DNA of 64,000 nt from Calditrichota bacterium. Its GTDB lineage: Bacteria > CLD3. Of the stretch, positions 40,047 through 49,491 are shown piece by piece. Location: assembly GCA_008501735.1 (NCBI GenBank), contig QQUF01000045.1, forward strand, positions 101,957 through 165,956. Reading direction: 5' to 3'. The first letter of the stretch is position 1; every line of letters starts with the position of its first letter. The notes below the pieces were generated by a model. That model saw only the letters and a program-made list of their open reading frames with translations, searched no databases and was not told the origin of the DNA. The position numbers and the translations under genes were made by a program.

Positions 40047-40601
40047 TCATAAATTAAAACCTGTGGTAAAATTGTAGTGTAAACCGTCTCTCGAACGAGA
40101 AACTGCGAAGTTAAACGGAAAATACATTCCGTCCATTTTCAAACTGTAACCTGTTGCAAAGACAAAAGCAGGTTTAATGTCTTTTACACTTTTGTCTTTC
40201 ATCGTAAGGTTTGGACCAAAAGCAAACTCAAAACCTGATGCAGTTCTAATTCCAAGAAGCCAAGAAACGCTTGGAATGAGAAGTGATTGGTCAAGCCCAC
40301 CAACTAACGGAATGAATTCTGTCAAAGCGGTTACTCCATTATTTGTTGAAAAAAATCTTTTTTCAAATTGATAACCAAATTGAACAATCAAAGGATTCGC
40401 ATCGAATTTATTTTTAAGTCGATTTTTATCCTCTCCAGTTACTAACGTTAATCCAACTCTTGGACCTGATAGATTTAAAACTTTAACTCCTTTTTTATCT
40501 CCCCAATTTCTATTGGGAAGTTCACTTTGGGCGAACCCAACTTTGCTTCCAAACAAACAGAATGATAGAATTGCCGTTGCTATCAAATTTTTTGTTTTCA
40601 T
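40047..40601 (-). CDS. Hypothetical outer-membrane protein
   Basis: Signal peptide; beta-strand rich; ends in YNFTTGFNL. Confidence 0.6.
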   Translation of the reverse strand: MKTKNLIATAILSFCLFGSKVGFAQSELPNRNWGDKKGVKVLNLSGPRVGLTLVTGEDKNRLKNKFDANPLIVQFGYQFEKRFFSTNNGVTALTEFIPLVGGLDQSLLIPSVSWLLGIRTASGFEFAFGPNLTMKDKSVKDIKPAFVFATGYSLKMDGMYFPFNFAVSRSRDGLHYNFTTGFNL

Positions 40602-40637
40602 TTTAAATTTTCCTTTTGATTTAATGCTTAAATTAAA

Positions 40638-40677
40638 TTGACGTTGTCAACTTAAAAACAAAACTTGACCTTGTCAA
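40638..40677. promoter_or_regulatory. Tandem palindromic operator-like sites for the adjacent TetR regulator
   Basis: TTGACGTTGTCAA (40638..40650) and TTGACCTTGTCAA (40665..40677), 27 bp between centres, in the divergent intergenic region. Confidence 0.65.
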
Positions 40678-40734
40678 TATTTTTTTTACCTTTATCAAAA
40701 ATTTTCTTAAAATGTTTAACAAAAAGTTAGAAAA

Positions 40735-41337
40735 ATGCCCAAAAAACAAAACTACCATCACGGAAATTTACGGCAGCAATTATTAACTAAAGCAGATGAG
40801 ATGATTTCATCTGGTGGACTTGACAGCCTTACAATGCGAGAAATTGGAAAACAAATAGGTGTTTCAAGAACTGCACCTTACAATCATTTTAAGGACAAGT
40901 CTGCTCTACTCTCGGCAGTTGCGACGGAATATTTTTTGGATTTGAAAAATAGGCTTAGTGCAATTGACGCAACTGATTACGAAGATGCAATGGATTATTT
41001 TAAAGCAATGAGCAACACCTATTTAGAATTTGCACTTGAAAATCCTGAACGTTATCAATTAATGTTTGGAAAAAATTCTTTGAGAAGAAGTGATTACCCT
41101 GAACTTAAAATTGCTGCTGACGAAGCATTTTATCAATTGATTTTGATAATTGAATTTTTACAAAGATATAATATTCTGAAGGAAGGAAATTCTCGTTCTT
41201 ACGCTTACATTGCTTGGGCAAGTTTTCACGGACTTTCATCGTTAATTATTGACAAGCAAATTGAGCATCAAGTTGATTCTAAAATTTTAACAGATTTTAC
41301 AATCCAAACTTTGATTGAAGGAATGAAAAAAGATTAG
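40735..41337 (+). CDS. TetR/AcrR family transcriptional regulator
   Basis: YHHGNLRQQLLTKADEMISSGGLDSLTMREIGKQIGVSRTAPYNHFKDKSALLSAVA. Confidence 0.92.
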   Translation: MPKKQNYHHGNLRQQLLTKADEMISSGGLDSLTMREIGKQIGVSRTAPYNHFKDKSALLSAVATEYFLDLKNRLSAIDATDYEDAMDYFKAMSNTYLEFALENPERYQLMFGKNSLRRSDYPELKIAADEAFYQLILIIEFLQRYNILKEGNSRSYAYIAWASFHGLSSLIIDKQIEHQVDSKILTDFTIQTLIEGMKKD

Positions 41338-42065
41338 GCATTTTTATTTTTAAATTTCCGCGAAAAATAAATCGAATTTGCTGCTTCTAAAGGTCCGATT
41401 AACCAATAAATCATTCCTGCCCATTTCGAATCTTCGATTTCTCCAAAGAAGGCGATGCAAACGGACAAAAAAGAAATAACTACACAAATCAAAAAGGCAT
41501 TAATTCCTAATTTGGTTTGTGAAATTTCGTATTGATTTAATTCTAACTTCTCTTTTAAAGTCAGAACGTGAAAATACATTAAGGTAAGAACTGTCGCTAT
41601 TGCAAAAAAACCACTCGAATAAATTATCATTAATGTTGGAACTTGCTCGCCGACGATTGAAATATTTACACTAATGTTAAATCCCAGAATTTCCTTGAGC
41701 AAAAGCGAATCAATCAAAAGTGTAGTCAAAAATTTTAACGGATAAATGTAGAACAGAACGAAAAAGAGAAGAAAGCCATTTAAAATTATCATTTTGGTAT
41801 CCGAAACACCATAATGCCGAAAGAACTTGTAATGCCTAAACCAAATCGCAAAAATTACTAAGAATGTTACACCAAAAGAGACAAAGCCTTCCATAATCAA
41901 TTGTAATTCATTGAATGTTTTCGGCACTTCAAGCGAAACAATCAACAATGCAATTGCGATTGCAAAGACAGCATCACTTAATCCTTCAACTCTGGAAACT
42001 TCATTCCCTCTCCAACGAAAATCATTTTTGCCAAATTCATTTTTGATTGCTTGTTGACGAATCAT
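41334..42065 (-). CDS. TMEM175-family (DUF1211) predicted potassium channel
   Basis: EVSRVEGLSDAVFAIAIALLIVSLEVP; six-TM-like layout. Confidence 0.8.
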   Translation of the reverse strand: MIRQQAIKNEFGKNDFRWRGNEVSRVEGLSDAVFAIAIALLIVSLEVPKTFNELQLIMEGFVSFGVTFLVIFAIWFRHYKFFRHYGVSDTKMIILNGFLLFFVLFYIYPLKFLTTLLIDSLLLKEILGFNISVNISIVGEQVPTLMIIYSSGFFAIATVLTLMYFHVLTLKEKLELNQYEISQTKLGINAFLICVVISFLSVCIAFFGEIEDSKWAGMIYWLIGPLEAANSIYFSRKFKNKNA

Positions 42066-45000
42066 TTTAACAAGACCATTTTTTTCACAATTTTAAAATC
42101 CTGACTTTCAAGTCTGTAAAAATAAATTCCGCTTGAAACAGGTTTTTCTAAAGAATTTGTGCCATTCCAAACAACTGTTCCTTTTTGTTTTTTTATCTCA
42201 AACTCTTTTACTGTTTCACCTAAAATATTAAAAATTGTCAACTTACTTTTTTCGTAATTCCTAACTCGTAACTCGTAATTAATCGTAGTTGTTGGATTAA
42301 ATGGATTTGGAAAATTTTGACTTAAACTGAATTTCTTTGGTGTTAAGTCTTTTTCTTCAATACTCGTAGGGAAATCATTAATTTCACCCGGAGTTCCGAA
42401 GGGGCTCAAACTTATCGACCAATTTTCAGGTAAAGAATTATCGCTCAAAGGGTCTTTTAAAGACAATGTTTTTCCAGTTCCGTTAGCTTCAGAAGACCAA
42501 AGTGAATCAGGCTCAAATTTCACCGAATCCACTAAAGTTCCAAACAAATCGTAAAGTTTAATTTCATCGCCGTTGCTACTTAAACCAAAATTAAACTCGC
42601 CTACAAAATTTTGAACACTTGGATTAAAATTCACAAAATCAGTAGTATCTCTACAAATGACAAGAAATTCTTGTGGAGGTAAAAATGTAGAATCAGGAAA
42701 AACAAAAACATTCCCTGTGTCAGAATCAGTGATTTTCCAAGAACTCAAATTTACTGTTTCAGAGCTAGAGTTGAAAACTTCAAACCAATCTTCTGTATCG
42801 AAATTCGGTTCAGAGTTATAATTTATTTCGTTGATTACAATTGAATCACTTACCGTTGTAGAATCAATTGCAAAAATTGCATATTTCAAGATATTGTCAG
42901 TAATTGTAAAATTGATTTCTAAAGAATCATTAAAAGTTGGTCCAGTCCAACCAACAAAAGTATAACCTTCTTTTGGTATTAATTTCAATTTCATTTTTGC
43001 ACCGTTGAAGAAAAGTCCACTCAATGCTCCATTTTCCATTGCTCTGTCATTAAAAATCAAGTCCGCTGCCTCTGACGGTGCAACTTGAAAATAAATATTT
43101 GAAGTAGTGCCAGAAAGTCCAAATTTATTAATCACATGATTCCGAACGTATGGATTTCTATTGTTTGCAAAAACAATCATATTTTGTATATCTGAATTCC
43201 ATTGTGAAAGACTTCCTCCATTCCAACGGCTTAAGTGGTTTTGAATCTCATAAAATATCTTGTCTTTTTTTGAGTTAATATTTGCAACCATCGAGTCTGC
43301 GACAAAAACTTTATTCAAGAGATAAGCGAATTCATTAATGAAGTAATTTTGATAATCAGAATTTTCTAAAAGCTTCCTTAAATAAAGAGTTGACCAAGGA
43401 GGATTTGGCCAACTTGGTCCATTTGGTTCAGTAGCAAAATCTAAAGTATTATTTGTATAGGAACTAAATCCAAAATCTGTATCAAATAACATCCAACGCC
43501 ATTTCCCATCTGAAGAACGTTTTCTCCACATACTTGAATTATTTCCAGGCCAATCTGTGTTATCAAAATAAATTTGAGAGATTTGGTATTGTGTAAAATT
43601 CAACAAATCAATCATTTTACTTGCTGAATCATAAACAGCACTGTCCGTGAAATTATTTGTTTCAAAATAATTTTCTAATTGATTGAAAGAATTAATACTT
43701 CCTGCTTTAACTTCACTTCCATTTTTTATTAAATCAATACTGTCTTGGCTAACTCCGTGATGGTGAAAAATATAATCTGCATTTAGTTTTTCTCGCAAAT
43801 TCAACATTCCCCAATACTGCCCATTTAAGTACAAAACTGCTGGACGAAATTTTTGTAAATCAATGTTCAAATCGTCAACAAGTGAAGTCATAACTCCATC
43901 TCGAAACATTGTATTATTCCAATCATTTCCAGAATTTCGCATCATAAAAGAGTTAAAATTTTTAATCTCAGAATCTGGAAAAATTTCATATTCAATTTCT
44001 TTTATTCCATATTCGCTTCTTGCAAAAATCGACATAGATTTTTGAGAATGCCCTCTACTCCAACCACCTGAAATTTTAATTCCACAATCTAACTCAAACC
44101 CTAAATTCCCACTTTCATCAAAAAATTCTGTGTGAGCTGGGCGTTCCCAATCTTGCCAAAAATTTGCATTAAAATAAGGATAATTCGGGTCTGCATTAGG
44201 ACCTAAAGCATAAATTCCAAAATTCTCGTCCCAAAGATTTTCAGGTGTAGTTGAAATCGAAACAACAGGCAAAGTTTTACTAACATTCATAAAGTAAGTC
44301 TTTGTAACTACTTCACTTGGTAAAAAACCTACTTCAAAACTTCTTGCTCTTAAAACTGTCGTTTGTAAAACTGAAATTGGATTTGTATAAACTTGTGAAG
44401 TATCAGTCGGTTCTGTTCCATCTAACGAGAAACGAATTACAGAATTTGGTGAATTTGAGTTTAAATTAACTGTAATCGAATTTTGGTAAAAACCATTTGG
44501 TTGCGAGAAATTAGGAACTTCTGCAAAATTTAAATAACCAGGATTTACATTCGCAGTTTCAGGAGTCGGTTGGTCAAAAATTACAAAAGTTGAATCTGCA
44601 TTCGGGAACCTACCAAATGAGAAATTGCTTGGAACTTGTCCGAAAGTTAAAGAATCAATTATTTGTCCATTTGAATCAGAAATTACTAAAAATTCACCGC
44701 CTGAACTCAAATTAAAATTCGTGTGTAAATTTGGAATTGCAAAGCTAAGAAGTGGATTTAAACCTTGTGGAACTAAAGGAGAATTCTCCATTCCAAGTAC
44801 TAAAAATGGAATCGCTGTCAAATCGGAAGAAGTTGTTGAGGCGTTATGAACTTGAATTGACAAAACATTTTGTCCTTGAACTAGAAGATTTTGAAAATTA
44901 TTCAATTTATAAACTAATGGCAAACCTCCGTTGTAAATTTCTGCTTCTCTTCCTCCATTAGATAAAGTATTAAAAGGAGGTGACAAACCGCTAATATTTT

Positions 45001-45595
45001 CTCTGGCAATTTCAACTCCGTTCAAGTAGGCGATGAAAGAATCGTCAAAATCCATAAAAAATAAAGCGAAAGTTATATTTTGTAAATCTGTAACAGTGAA
45101 TTCTTGCCTTAAGTAAACAGAAGTAACTTGCGGAATTACCGTGTTGTCATCTCCGTCTCCATAACCAACACCAGTTTGACCATTTAACCAAGAATTATCA
45201 TTAAAATTAATTTCTTTCCAAGTTACGGGAGGCTCTGAGTTTCCCACAAAATATTTACAATTATCGCCTTCATTGATTACTGTTTCCCAATGATTCGCTC
45301 CTTTAATGTCTTTTCCAGAAGCCCAAAGTAAAAAATATTCTTGCGGATTTAGAGTTTTGGAAGGGAATGTCCATTTTCCCAAATCAGTTGAGTCATCTGA
45401 AATCGAATAGTTTTGCAAATTTATTGGTATACTTCCATAATTAAATAATTCAATCCAATCAGAGGAATCTCCGTCTTCGTCAAAAATCGTTGTTGTGTTC
45501 GATGACATAAATTCATTAATCAAAATGTCTTGAGAAATTGCAAGGCTTGATAAAATGAAAATCAGAGCTTGAACTAAAGTTATTTTTTTTAGCAT
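42062..45595 (-). CDS. CotH kinase family protein with lamin-tail domains, chitobiase/BNR-like segments and T9SS CTD
   Basis: INEFMSSNTTTIFDEDGDSSDWIELFN and INEINYNSEPNFDTEDWFEVFN (LTD); ISGGWSRGHSQKSMSIFARSEYG...FMMRNSGNDWNNTMFRDGVMTSL...YLNGQYWGMLNLREKLNADYI (CotH); NFPNPFNPTTTINYEL (CTD). Confidence 0.88.
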   Translation of the reverse strand: MLKKITLVQALIFILSSLAISQDILINEFMSSNTTTIFDEDGDSSDWIELFNYGSIPINLQNYSISDDSTDLGKWTFPSKTLNPQEYFLLWASGKDIKGANHWETVINEGDNCKYFVGNSEPPVTWKEINFNDNSWLNGQTGVGYGDGDDNTVIPQVTSVYLRQEFTVTDLQNITFALFFMDFDDSFIAYLNGVEIARENISGLSPPFNTLSNGGREAEIYNGGLPLVYKLNNFQNLLVQGQNVLSIQVHNASTTSSDLTAIPFLVLGMENSPLVPQGLNPLLSFAIPNLHTNFNLSSGGEFLVISDSNGQIIDSLTFGQVPSNFSFGRFPNADSTFVIFDQPTPETANVNPGYLNFAEVPNFSQPNGFYQNSITVNLNSNSPNSVIRFSLDGTEPTDTSQVYTNPISVLQTTVLRARSFEVGFLPSEVVTKTYFMNVSKTLPVVSISTTPENLWDENFGIYALGPNADPNYPYFNANFWQDWERPAHTEFFDESGNLGFELDCGIKISGGWSRGHSQKSMSIFARSEYGIKEIEYEIFPDSEIKNFNSFMMRNSGNDWNNTMFRDGVMTSLVDDLNIDLQKFRPAVLYLNGQYWGMLNLREKLNADYIFHHHGVSQDSIDLIKNGSEVKAGSINSFNQLENYFETNNFTDSAVYDSASKMIDLLNFTQYQISQIYFDNTDWPGNNSSMWRKRSSDGKWRWMLFDTDFGFSSYTNNTLDFATEPNGPSWPNPPWSTLYLRKLLENSDYQNYFINEFAYLLNKVFVADSMVANINSKKDKIFYEIQNHLSRWNGGSLSQWNSDIQNMIVFANNRNPYVRNHVINKFGLSGTTSNIYFQVAPSEAADLIFNDRAMENGALSGLFFNGAKMKLKLIPKEGYTFVGWTGPTFNDSLEINFTITDNILKYAIFAIDSTTVSDSIVINEINYNSEPNFDTEDWFEVFNSSSETVNLSSWKITDSDTGNVFVFPDSTFLPPQEFLVICRDTTDFVNFNPSVQNFVGEFNFGLSSNGDEIKLYDLFGTLVDSVKFEPDSLWSSEANGTGKTLSLKDPLSDNSLPENWSISLSPFGTPGEINDFPTSIEEKDLTPKKFSLSQNFPNPFNPTTTINYELRVRNYEKSKLTIFNILGETVKEFEIKKQKGTVVWNGTNSLEKPVSSGIYFYRLESQDFKIVKKMVLLK

Positions 45596-46056
45596 TTTTC
45601 AAATTCCACAAAAGTAAAATTAGTGTATTCAATTTTTTCGACTTCTTTCCACTTGGTAAAATCAATTTTGGGAAAGTAAGTATCACCAACAAAACTACCT
45701 TTTATAAAAGATAGGTACATTTTTTCGACCAAATCTTGCTCAAGAGTTTGTTTATAAATTGTTGCTCCACCACAAATGAAAATGTCATTCTCAAACTGTT
45801 TTGCTTCAGTAATCGCGTCTTTTAAACTACTACAAACAGTGGCATTTTCAAAATCAATACCCAAATGACTAACAACGAAATTTCTCGTCGTTTTTGTGTC
45901 TCCACTAAAAATTTGAAAAGATTTTCGCCCAAAGATTACTGATTGGTTTTCTACAATCTTCAGAAAGTGTTCGTATTCTTCTGGGAAATCCCAAGGCAAT
46001 CCATTCCCTGAGCCAATTAAAAAATTTTCATCAAAGGCTGAAATTAATTTTATCAT
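45589..46056 (-). CDS. folA: Dihydrofolate reductase
   Basis: LISAFDENFLIGSGNGLPWDFPEEYEHF; VIFGRKSFQIF; IFICGGATIYKQTL. Confidence 0.9.
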   Translation of the reverse strand: MIKLISAFDENFLIGSGNGLPWDFPEEYEHFLKIVENQSVIFGRKSFQIFSGDTKTTRNFVVSHLGIDFENATVCSSLKDAITEAKQFENDIFICGGATIYKQTLEQDLVEKMYLSFIKGSFVGDTYFPKIDFTKWKEVEKIEYTNFTFVEFEKC

Positions 46057-46057
46057 T

Positions 46058-46435
46058 TTAGTCTAATTCATCAATTTCGTTTGATAAAAGATTATCTCGA
46101 ATAATTGCCAAAATTCCAATTTGTGGAACGATTAGGTATTTTTTGCCTTCAAATTCTATCTCAATTGCCTCTCTTTTAAGGAAAATTGCATAATCTCCAA
46201 TTCTGACTTGAAGCGGAATGTAACGAGGTTCATTTCCAGAATTTGCCCAAGGTTCTGATGAATCATTATTAGGAATTACGTAACCAGGACCAACATTTAC
46301 AATCGTTCCACTTTGCACATTTTCTTTTTCAGAAATTCCCGGAGGAAGGTAAAGCCCTGCATTTGTCTTATTTTTTTCGGAGTCAGGTTCAACTAAAACT
46401 CTATCGCCAATAATTATTATTTCTTTATTCTTCAT
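46058..46435 (-). CDS. Divergent GroES-family co-chaperonin
   Basis: IIGDRVLVEPDSEKNKTNAGLYLPPG...VQSGTIVNVGPG...IGDYAIFLKREAIEIEFEGKKYLIVPQIGILAII. Confidence 0.8.
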   Translation of the reverse strand: MKNKEIIIIGDRVLVEPDSEKNKTNAGLYLPPGISEKENVQSGTIVNVGPGYVIPNNDSSEPWANSGNEPRYIPLQVRIGDYAIFLKREAIEIEFEGKKYLIVPQIGILAIIRDNLLSNEIDELD

Positions 46436-46596
46436 TTTAAACCTATTTTTTGAAGTTAGTTTTTCAAATTTAACAATTTTTTGAACCTCAAAATTGAAAG
46501 ATTTAAAATTTATTTAACAAAACTGACATACAGTCGTCAAAAGTATTTTGCATCTTAGCCAAAACAATAGAAAATCTAAACTTAGGAGAATTTCAA

Positions 46597-47679
46597 ATGT
46601 CTAAAACTTTAGTAATGATTGGAACTCAAAAAGGTGCTTTTCACCTTTGGTCAGATGAGAAACGTGAAAAGTGGGAAGTCGAAGGACCAATTTTAAAAGG
46701 TTGGAAAGTCCAAGATATTGTTCTTGATCAAAGAACAGAACCAACAATGTACGCTTCCGTTGGACATTACGTTTACGGACCAACAGTTCACATCTCTAAG
46801 AATTTGGGCAAAAATTGGGAAGTCGTCGAAAGTTCTCCTCGTTACGAAAAAGATTCTAAGAAAAAGCTAAATGGAATTTGGTGCATTGTTCCTGGTCGTG
46901 AAAGTGAACCCGAGACTATTTTTGCAGGAGTTGACGAAGCAGGACTTTTTGTTTCAAAAGACAAAGGTTACACTTGGGAAGAATTCAAAGGACTTTCAAA
47001 TCACAAAACAAGTAACGAATGGTATCCAGGTTTAGGAGGACTTTGTTGTCATTCAATTGCTCTTGACCCAAAAAATGAAAAAAGAATGTGGGTTGGAATT
47101 TCAGCAGTTGGAACTTTTTATACAGAAGACGGAGGCAAAACTTGGCAAACTCAAAACGAAGGTGTTACAAAAGTCATTGAGTGTAAAGAACATAAAGACA
47201 TTGGATTTTGCGTTCACCACCTTTTAGTTGACTCCAAAAATACAAATCGCCTTTTCCAACAAAATCACAGAGGAGTTTACCGAAGTGATAATGGTGGGAA
47301 ATCTTGGACGAAAATCGAAAACGGACTACCAACAAGTTTTGGCTTTCCAATGGCAATTTCACCGCAAAATTCAGACACACTTTTTGTAATTCCTCTCGAA
47401 AGTGATGAGTACAGAATGACCAAAGACGGAAAATTATCTGTTTATAGAACTACAAACGCAGGCAAAACTTGGGAAGAGAAAACTCAAGGTTTACCAAAGA
47501 ACTCTTTTGTTACAGTTTTGCGTCAATCTTTAAATACTGACAACCACAAGGAAACAGGAGTTTATTTTGGAACTGCAAACGGGCAAATGTTCTGTAGTAA
47601 AGACAATGGCGAAAGTTGGTCACAAATGCCAGGGATTTACCCAAGAATTCTAAGTGTAAACACAGCGATTATCGAATGA
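46597..47679 (+). CDS. WD40/YVTN/BNR-type beta-propeller protein (sialidase/sortilin-like), cytosolic
   Basis: Repeated SKDKGYTWEEF, TEDGGKTWQT, SDNGGKSWTKI, TTNAGKTWEE, SKDNGESWSQM; no signal peptide. Confidence 0.85.
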   Translation: MSKTLVMIGTQKGAFHLWSDEKREKWEVEGPILKGWKVQDIVLDQRTEPTMYASVGHYVYGPTVHISKNLGKNWEVVESSPRYEKDSKKKLNGIWCIVPGRESEPETIFAGVDEAGLFVSKDKGYTWEEFKGLSNHKTSNEWYPGLGGLCCHSIALDPKNEKRMWVGISAVGTFYTEDGGKTWQTQNEGVTKVIECKEHKDIGFCVHHLLVDSKNTNRLFQQNHRGVYRSDNGGKSWTKIENGLPTSFGFPMAISPQNSDTLFVIPLESDEYRMTKDGKLSVYRTTNAGKTWEEKTQGLPKNSFVTVLRQSLNTDNHKETGVYFGTANGQMFCSKDNGESWSQMPGIYPRILSVNTAIIE

Positions 47680-47972
47680 AAACTTTAGACAAAAAAATCA
47701 AAATTCCAGTAAAGATTCCTGGGATTCTAACAAACTGTACAAATGGAGCAAAAACTATTTTTGTTTCTGCAAACAAATTGAACGAATGTTTCTCAGAACT
47801 TTATAATAAATTCCCCCTTTTGAAAATGCACATTTTAGATGAAAATGAAAACTTGAGACCTCACATTCTTTTTTTCTACAACCAAGAGAATGTGAGTTGG
47901 CTTGATTCGCTTGAAATTGATTTGAAAGAAGGAGACAAAATTCAAATCATTCAAGCTGTTTCAGGGGGATAA
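47676..47972 (+). CDS. MoaD/ThiS-family ubiquitin-like small protein
   Basis: IKIPVKIPGILTNCTNG...HILDENENLRPHILFFYNQENV...LKEGDKIQIIQAVSGG ending in GG; ATG overlaps upstream TGA (ATGA). Confidence 0.8.
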   Translation: MKTLDKKIKIPVKIPGILTNCTNGAKTIFVSANKLNECFSELYNKFPLLKMHILDENENLRPHILFFYNQENVSWLDSLEIDLKEGDKIQIIQAVSGG

Positions 47973-47978
47973 ATTTTC

Positions 47979-48656
47979 TTAGCTCTTAATTCTTTTAAGA
48001 GCTTCTCTTTTGCTTAAACCCGAAAGAATTTCCTCGTGAGTTTTTACGAATTCGATAACCCAATTTGAATCTGAGTAAGAGTATTCACGTAATACCCAAC
48101 CGATTGCTTTACGGATAAAAAATTCTTTTTCGTGAGCTAATTTGAGAATAATTTTTGAAAGAAATTCTGTGTTAGTTTCTTCTCTGTGCTTAAGGTGAGC
48201 AAGAATTGAAGCTCTTCTTACCCAAAAATTTTTGGATTCTGACCAAACTTCTAAAGTTTTTTCAAGATTTCTGTTCTTGAGAATTAATGGACTAATTAAT
48301 TTGCTACAAATCCAATCTAGAGTGTCCCAATTCGTAGCTGTAAAAACTAACTTTTCAAAAAATGGAAATGCTTCGAGGGTAATGAATTTCTTATTCGATT
48401 CAGCAACATCAAGTGCAAAGTACATTTCTTCCCTACTCTTTCCTTCCCAAAGTTCTAAAATGATTTTTTGGTATTCTTCTTGGGTTTGAATTTTGAAGTT
48501 CTTTTTAACTTCTTTGAAGATTTGTCTTCTTTTCGGCGAATTAACTCCGTAAAAGAACTGCTCAGTTTTCATATAGGCTTGCATTCTTTTTGCATTTTCG
48601 ATGTCTTGAGCATCTTTAAGCCGAGTTAGCAATTCTTTTACGAAATTATATTTCAT
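47979..48656 (-). CDS. AlkD-like DNA alkylation repair protein
   Basis: AYMKTEQFFYGVNSPKRRQIFKEV; NWDTLDWICSKLISPL; SKNFWVRRASILAHLKH; FFIRKAIGWVLREYS. Confidence 0.88.
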   Translation of the reverse strand: MKYNFVKELLTRLKDAQDIENAKRMQAYMKTEQFFYGVNSPKRRQIFKEVKKNFKIQTQEEYQKIILELWEGKSREEMYFALDVAESNKKFITLEAFPFFEKLVFTATNWDTLDWICSKLISPLILKNRNLEKTLEVWSESKNFWVRRASILAHLKHREETNTEFLSKIILKLAHEKEFFIRKAIGWVLREYSYSDSNWVIEFVKTHEEILSGLSKREALKRIKS

Positions 48657-48663
48657 TGGAAAT

Positions 48664-49476
48664 TCATTTTAAAATCACATTACGAATTTCAGTAGTAATT
48701 GCTAAAATTGATTTAATTTCTTTCTGTGAGAAATTATAATTCACAGGTTTGTTAATCAATTTATCAATTTTAGGCAAAGCTTCGTAAATCACTCGAACTT
48801 CTTTTTTATTTTTAATATCTTTATCTAAAGTGTCCAAATGATAAGTCAAATAACGTGAAAAATCTCTATCAGCAATAATATCTTTTGCATTGTCTGAAAA
48901 GTTTTTGTCTAACGATTTTGCCACAATATGCAGCCCTTCAATCCAACCTGATGTCATTGCTAAAACTGCGTCATTTTTCATATCCTCTTCATAAAGTCGT
49001 TCTGAAATTGCATCTTTTAGTTCATAGATTTGATTTTCAACATTTTCCCACTTACCTTCACGAACAGCACTTGTCATTTCAGAATATTTGCTCAAGATTG
49101 TATTTTCAACTCCCAACCTATCGGCATAATCGTGAATATTTGTAGCATATTCTGTGAAAATATTTGTGTTTTTATTTACCACACTTGTCAAAGAACCAGC
49201 AACAGCAAGTCCAAGATTTAATGAAGTTTTATAATCAGAAGTTGAAGTATTTAAAATCGGTTTTGGCATTTCAACAGGAATTCCTAATGAACTAAGTTTA
49301 AAGAGAATTTCAATTTCAACTGATTCAAATATTTTTGCATTTTTAGTAGGGTTTAAACCTAATTCTTCAACTTTTGCTGCATCAGCTGAAATACTTTTTT
49401 TCTTGTCAGAATTACCAGCAACTAAAACTGTGCATAATCCTGCGATTAATAAAATTGATGTATTTTTTAAAAACAT
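48664..49476 (-). CDS. Hypothetical secreted alpha-helical protein
   Basis: Signal-peptide-like MFLKNTSILLIAGLCTVLVAG; ATG at 49476 with GGAG upstream preferred over TTG at 49488. Confidence 0.6.
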   Translation of the reverse strand: MFLKNTSILLIAGLCTVLVAGNSDKKKSISADAAKVEELGLNPTKNAKIFESVEIEILFKLSSLGIPVEMPKPILNTSTSDYKTSLNLGLAVAGSLTSVVNKNTNIFTEYATNIHDYADRLGVENTILSKYSEMTSAVREGKWENVENQIYELKDAISERLYEEDMKNDAVLAMTSGWIEGLHIVAKSLDKNFSDNAKDIIADRDFSRYLTYHLDTLDKDIKNKKEVRVIYEALPKIDKLINKPVNYNFSQKEIKSILAITTEIRNVILK

Positions 49477-49491
49477 TTTTTTCTCCAAGGT

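Noticed and set aside
46544-46550. TATTTTG sequence upstream of 46597 as Bacteroidota -7 box
   Set aside because: No convincing TTTG -33 partner at proper spacing; too short to support in AT-rich DNA.
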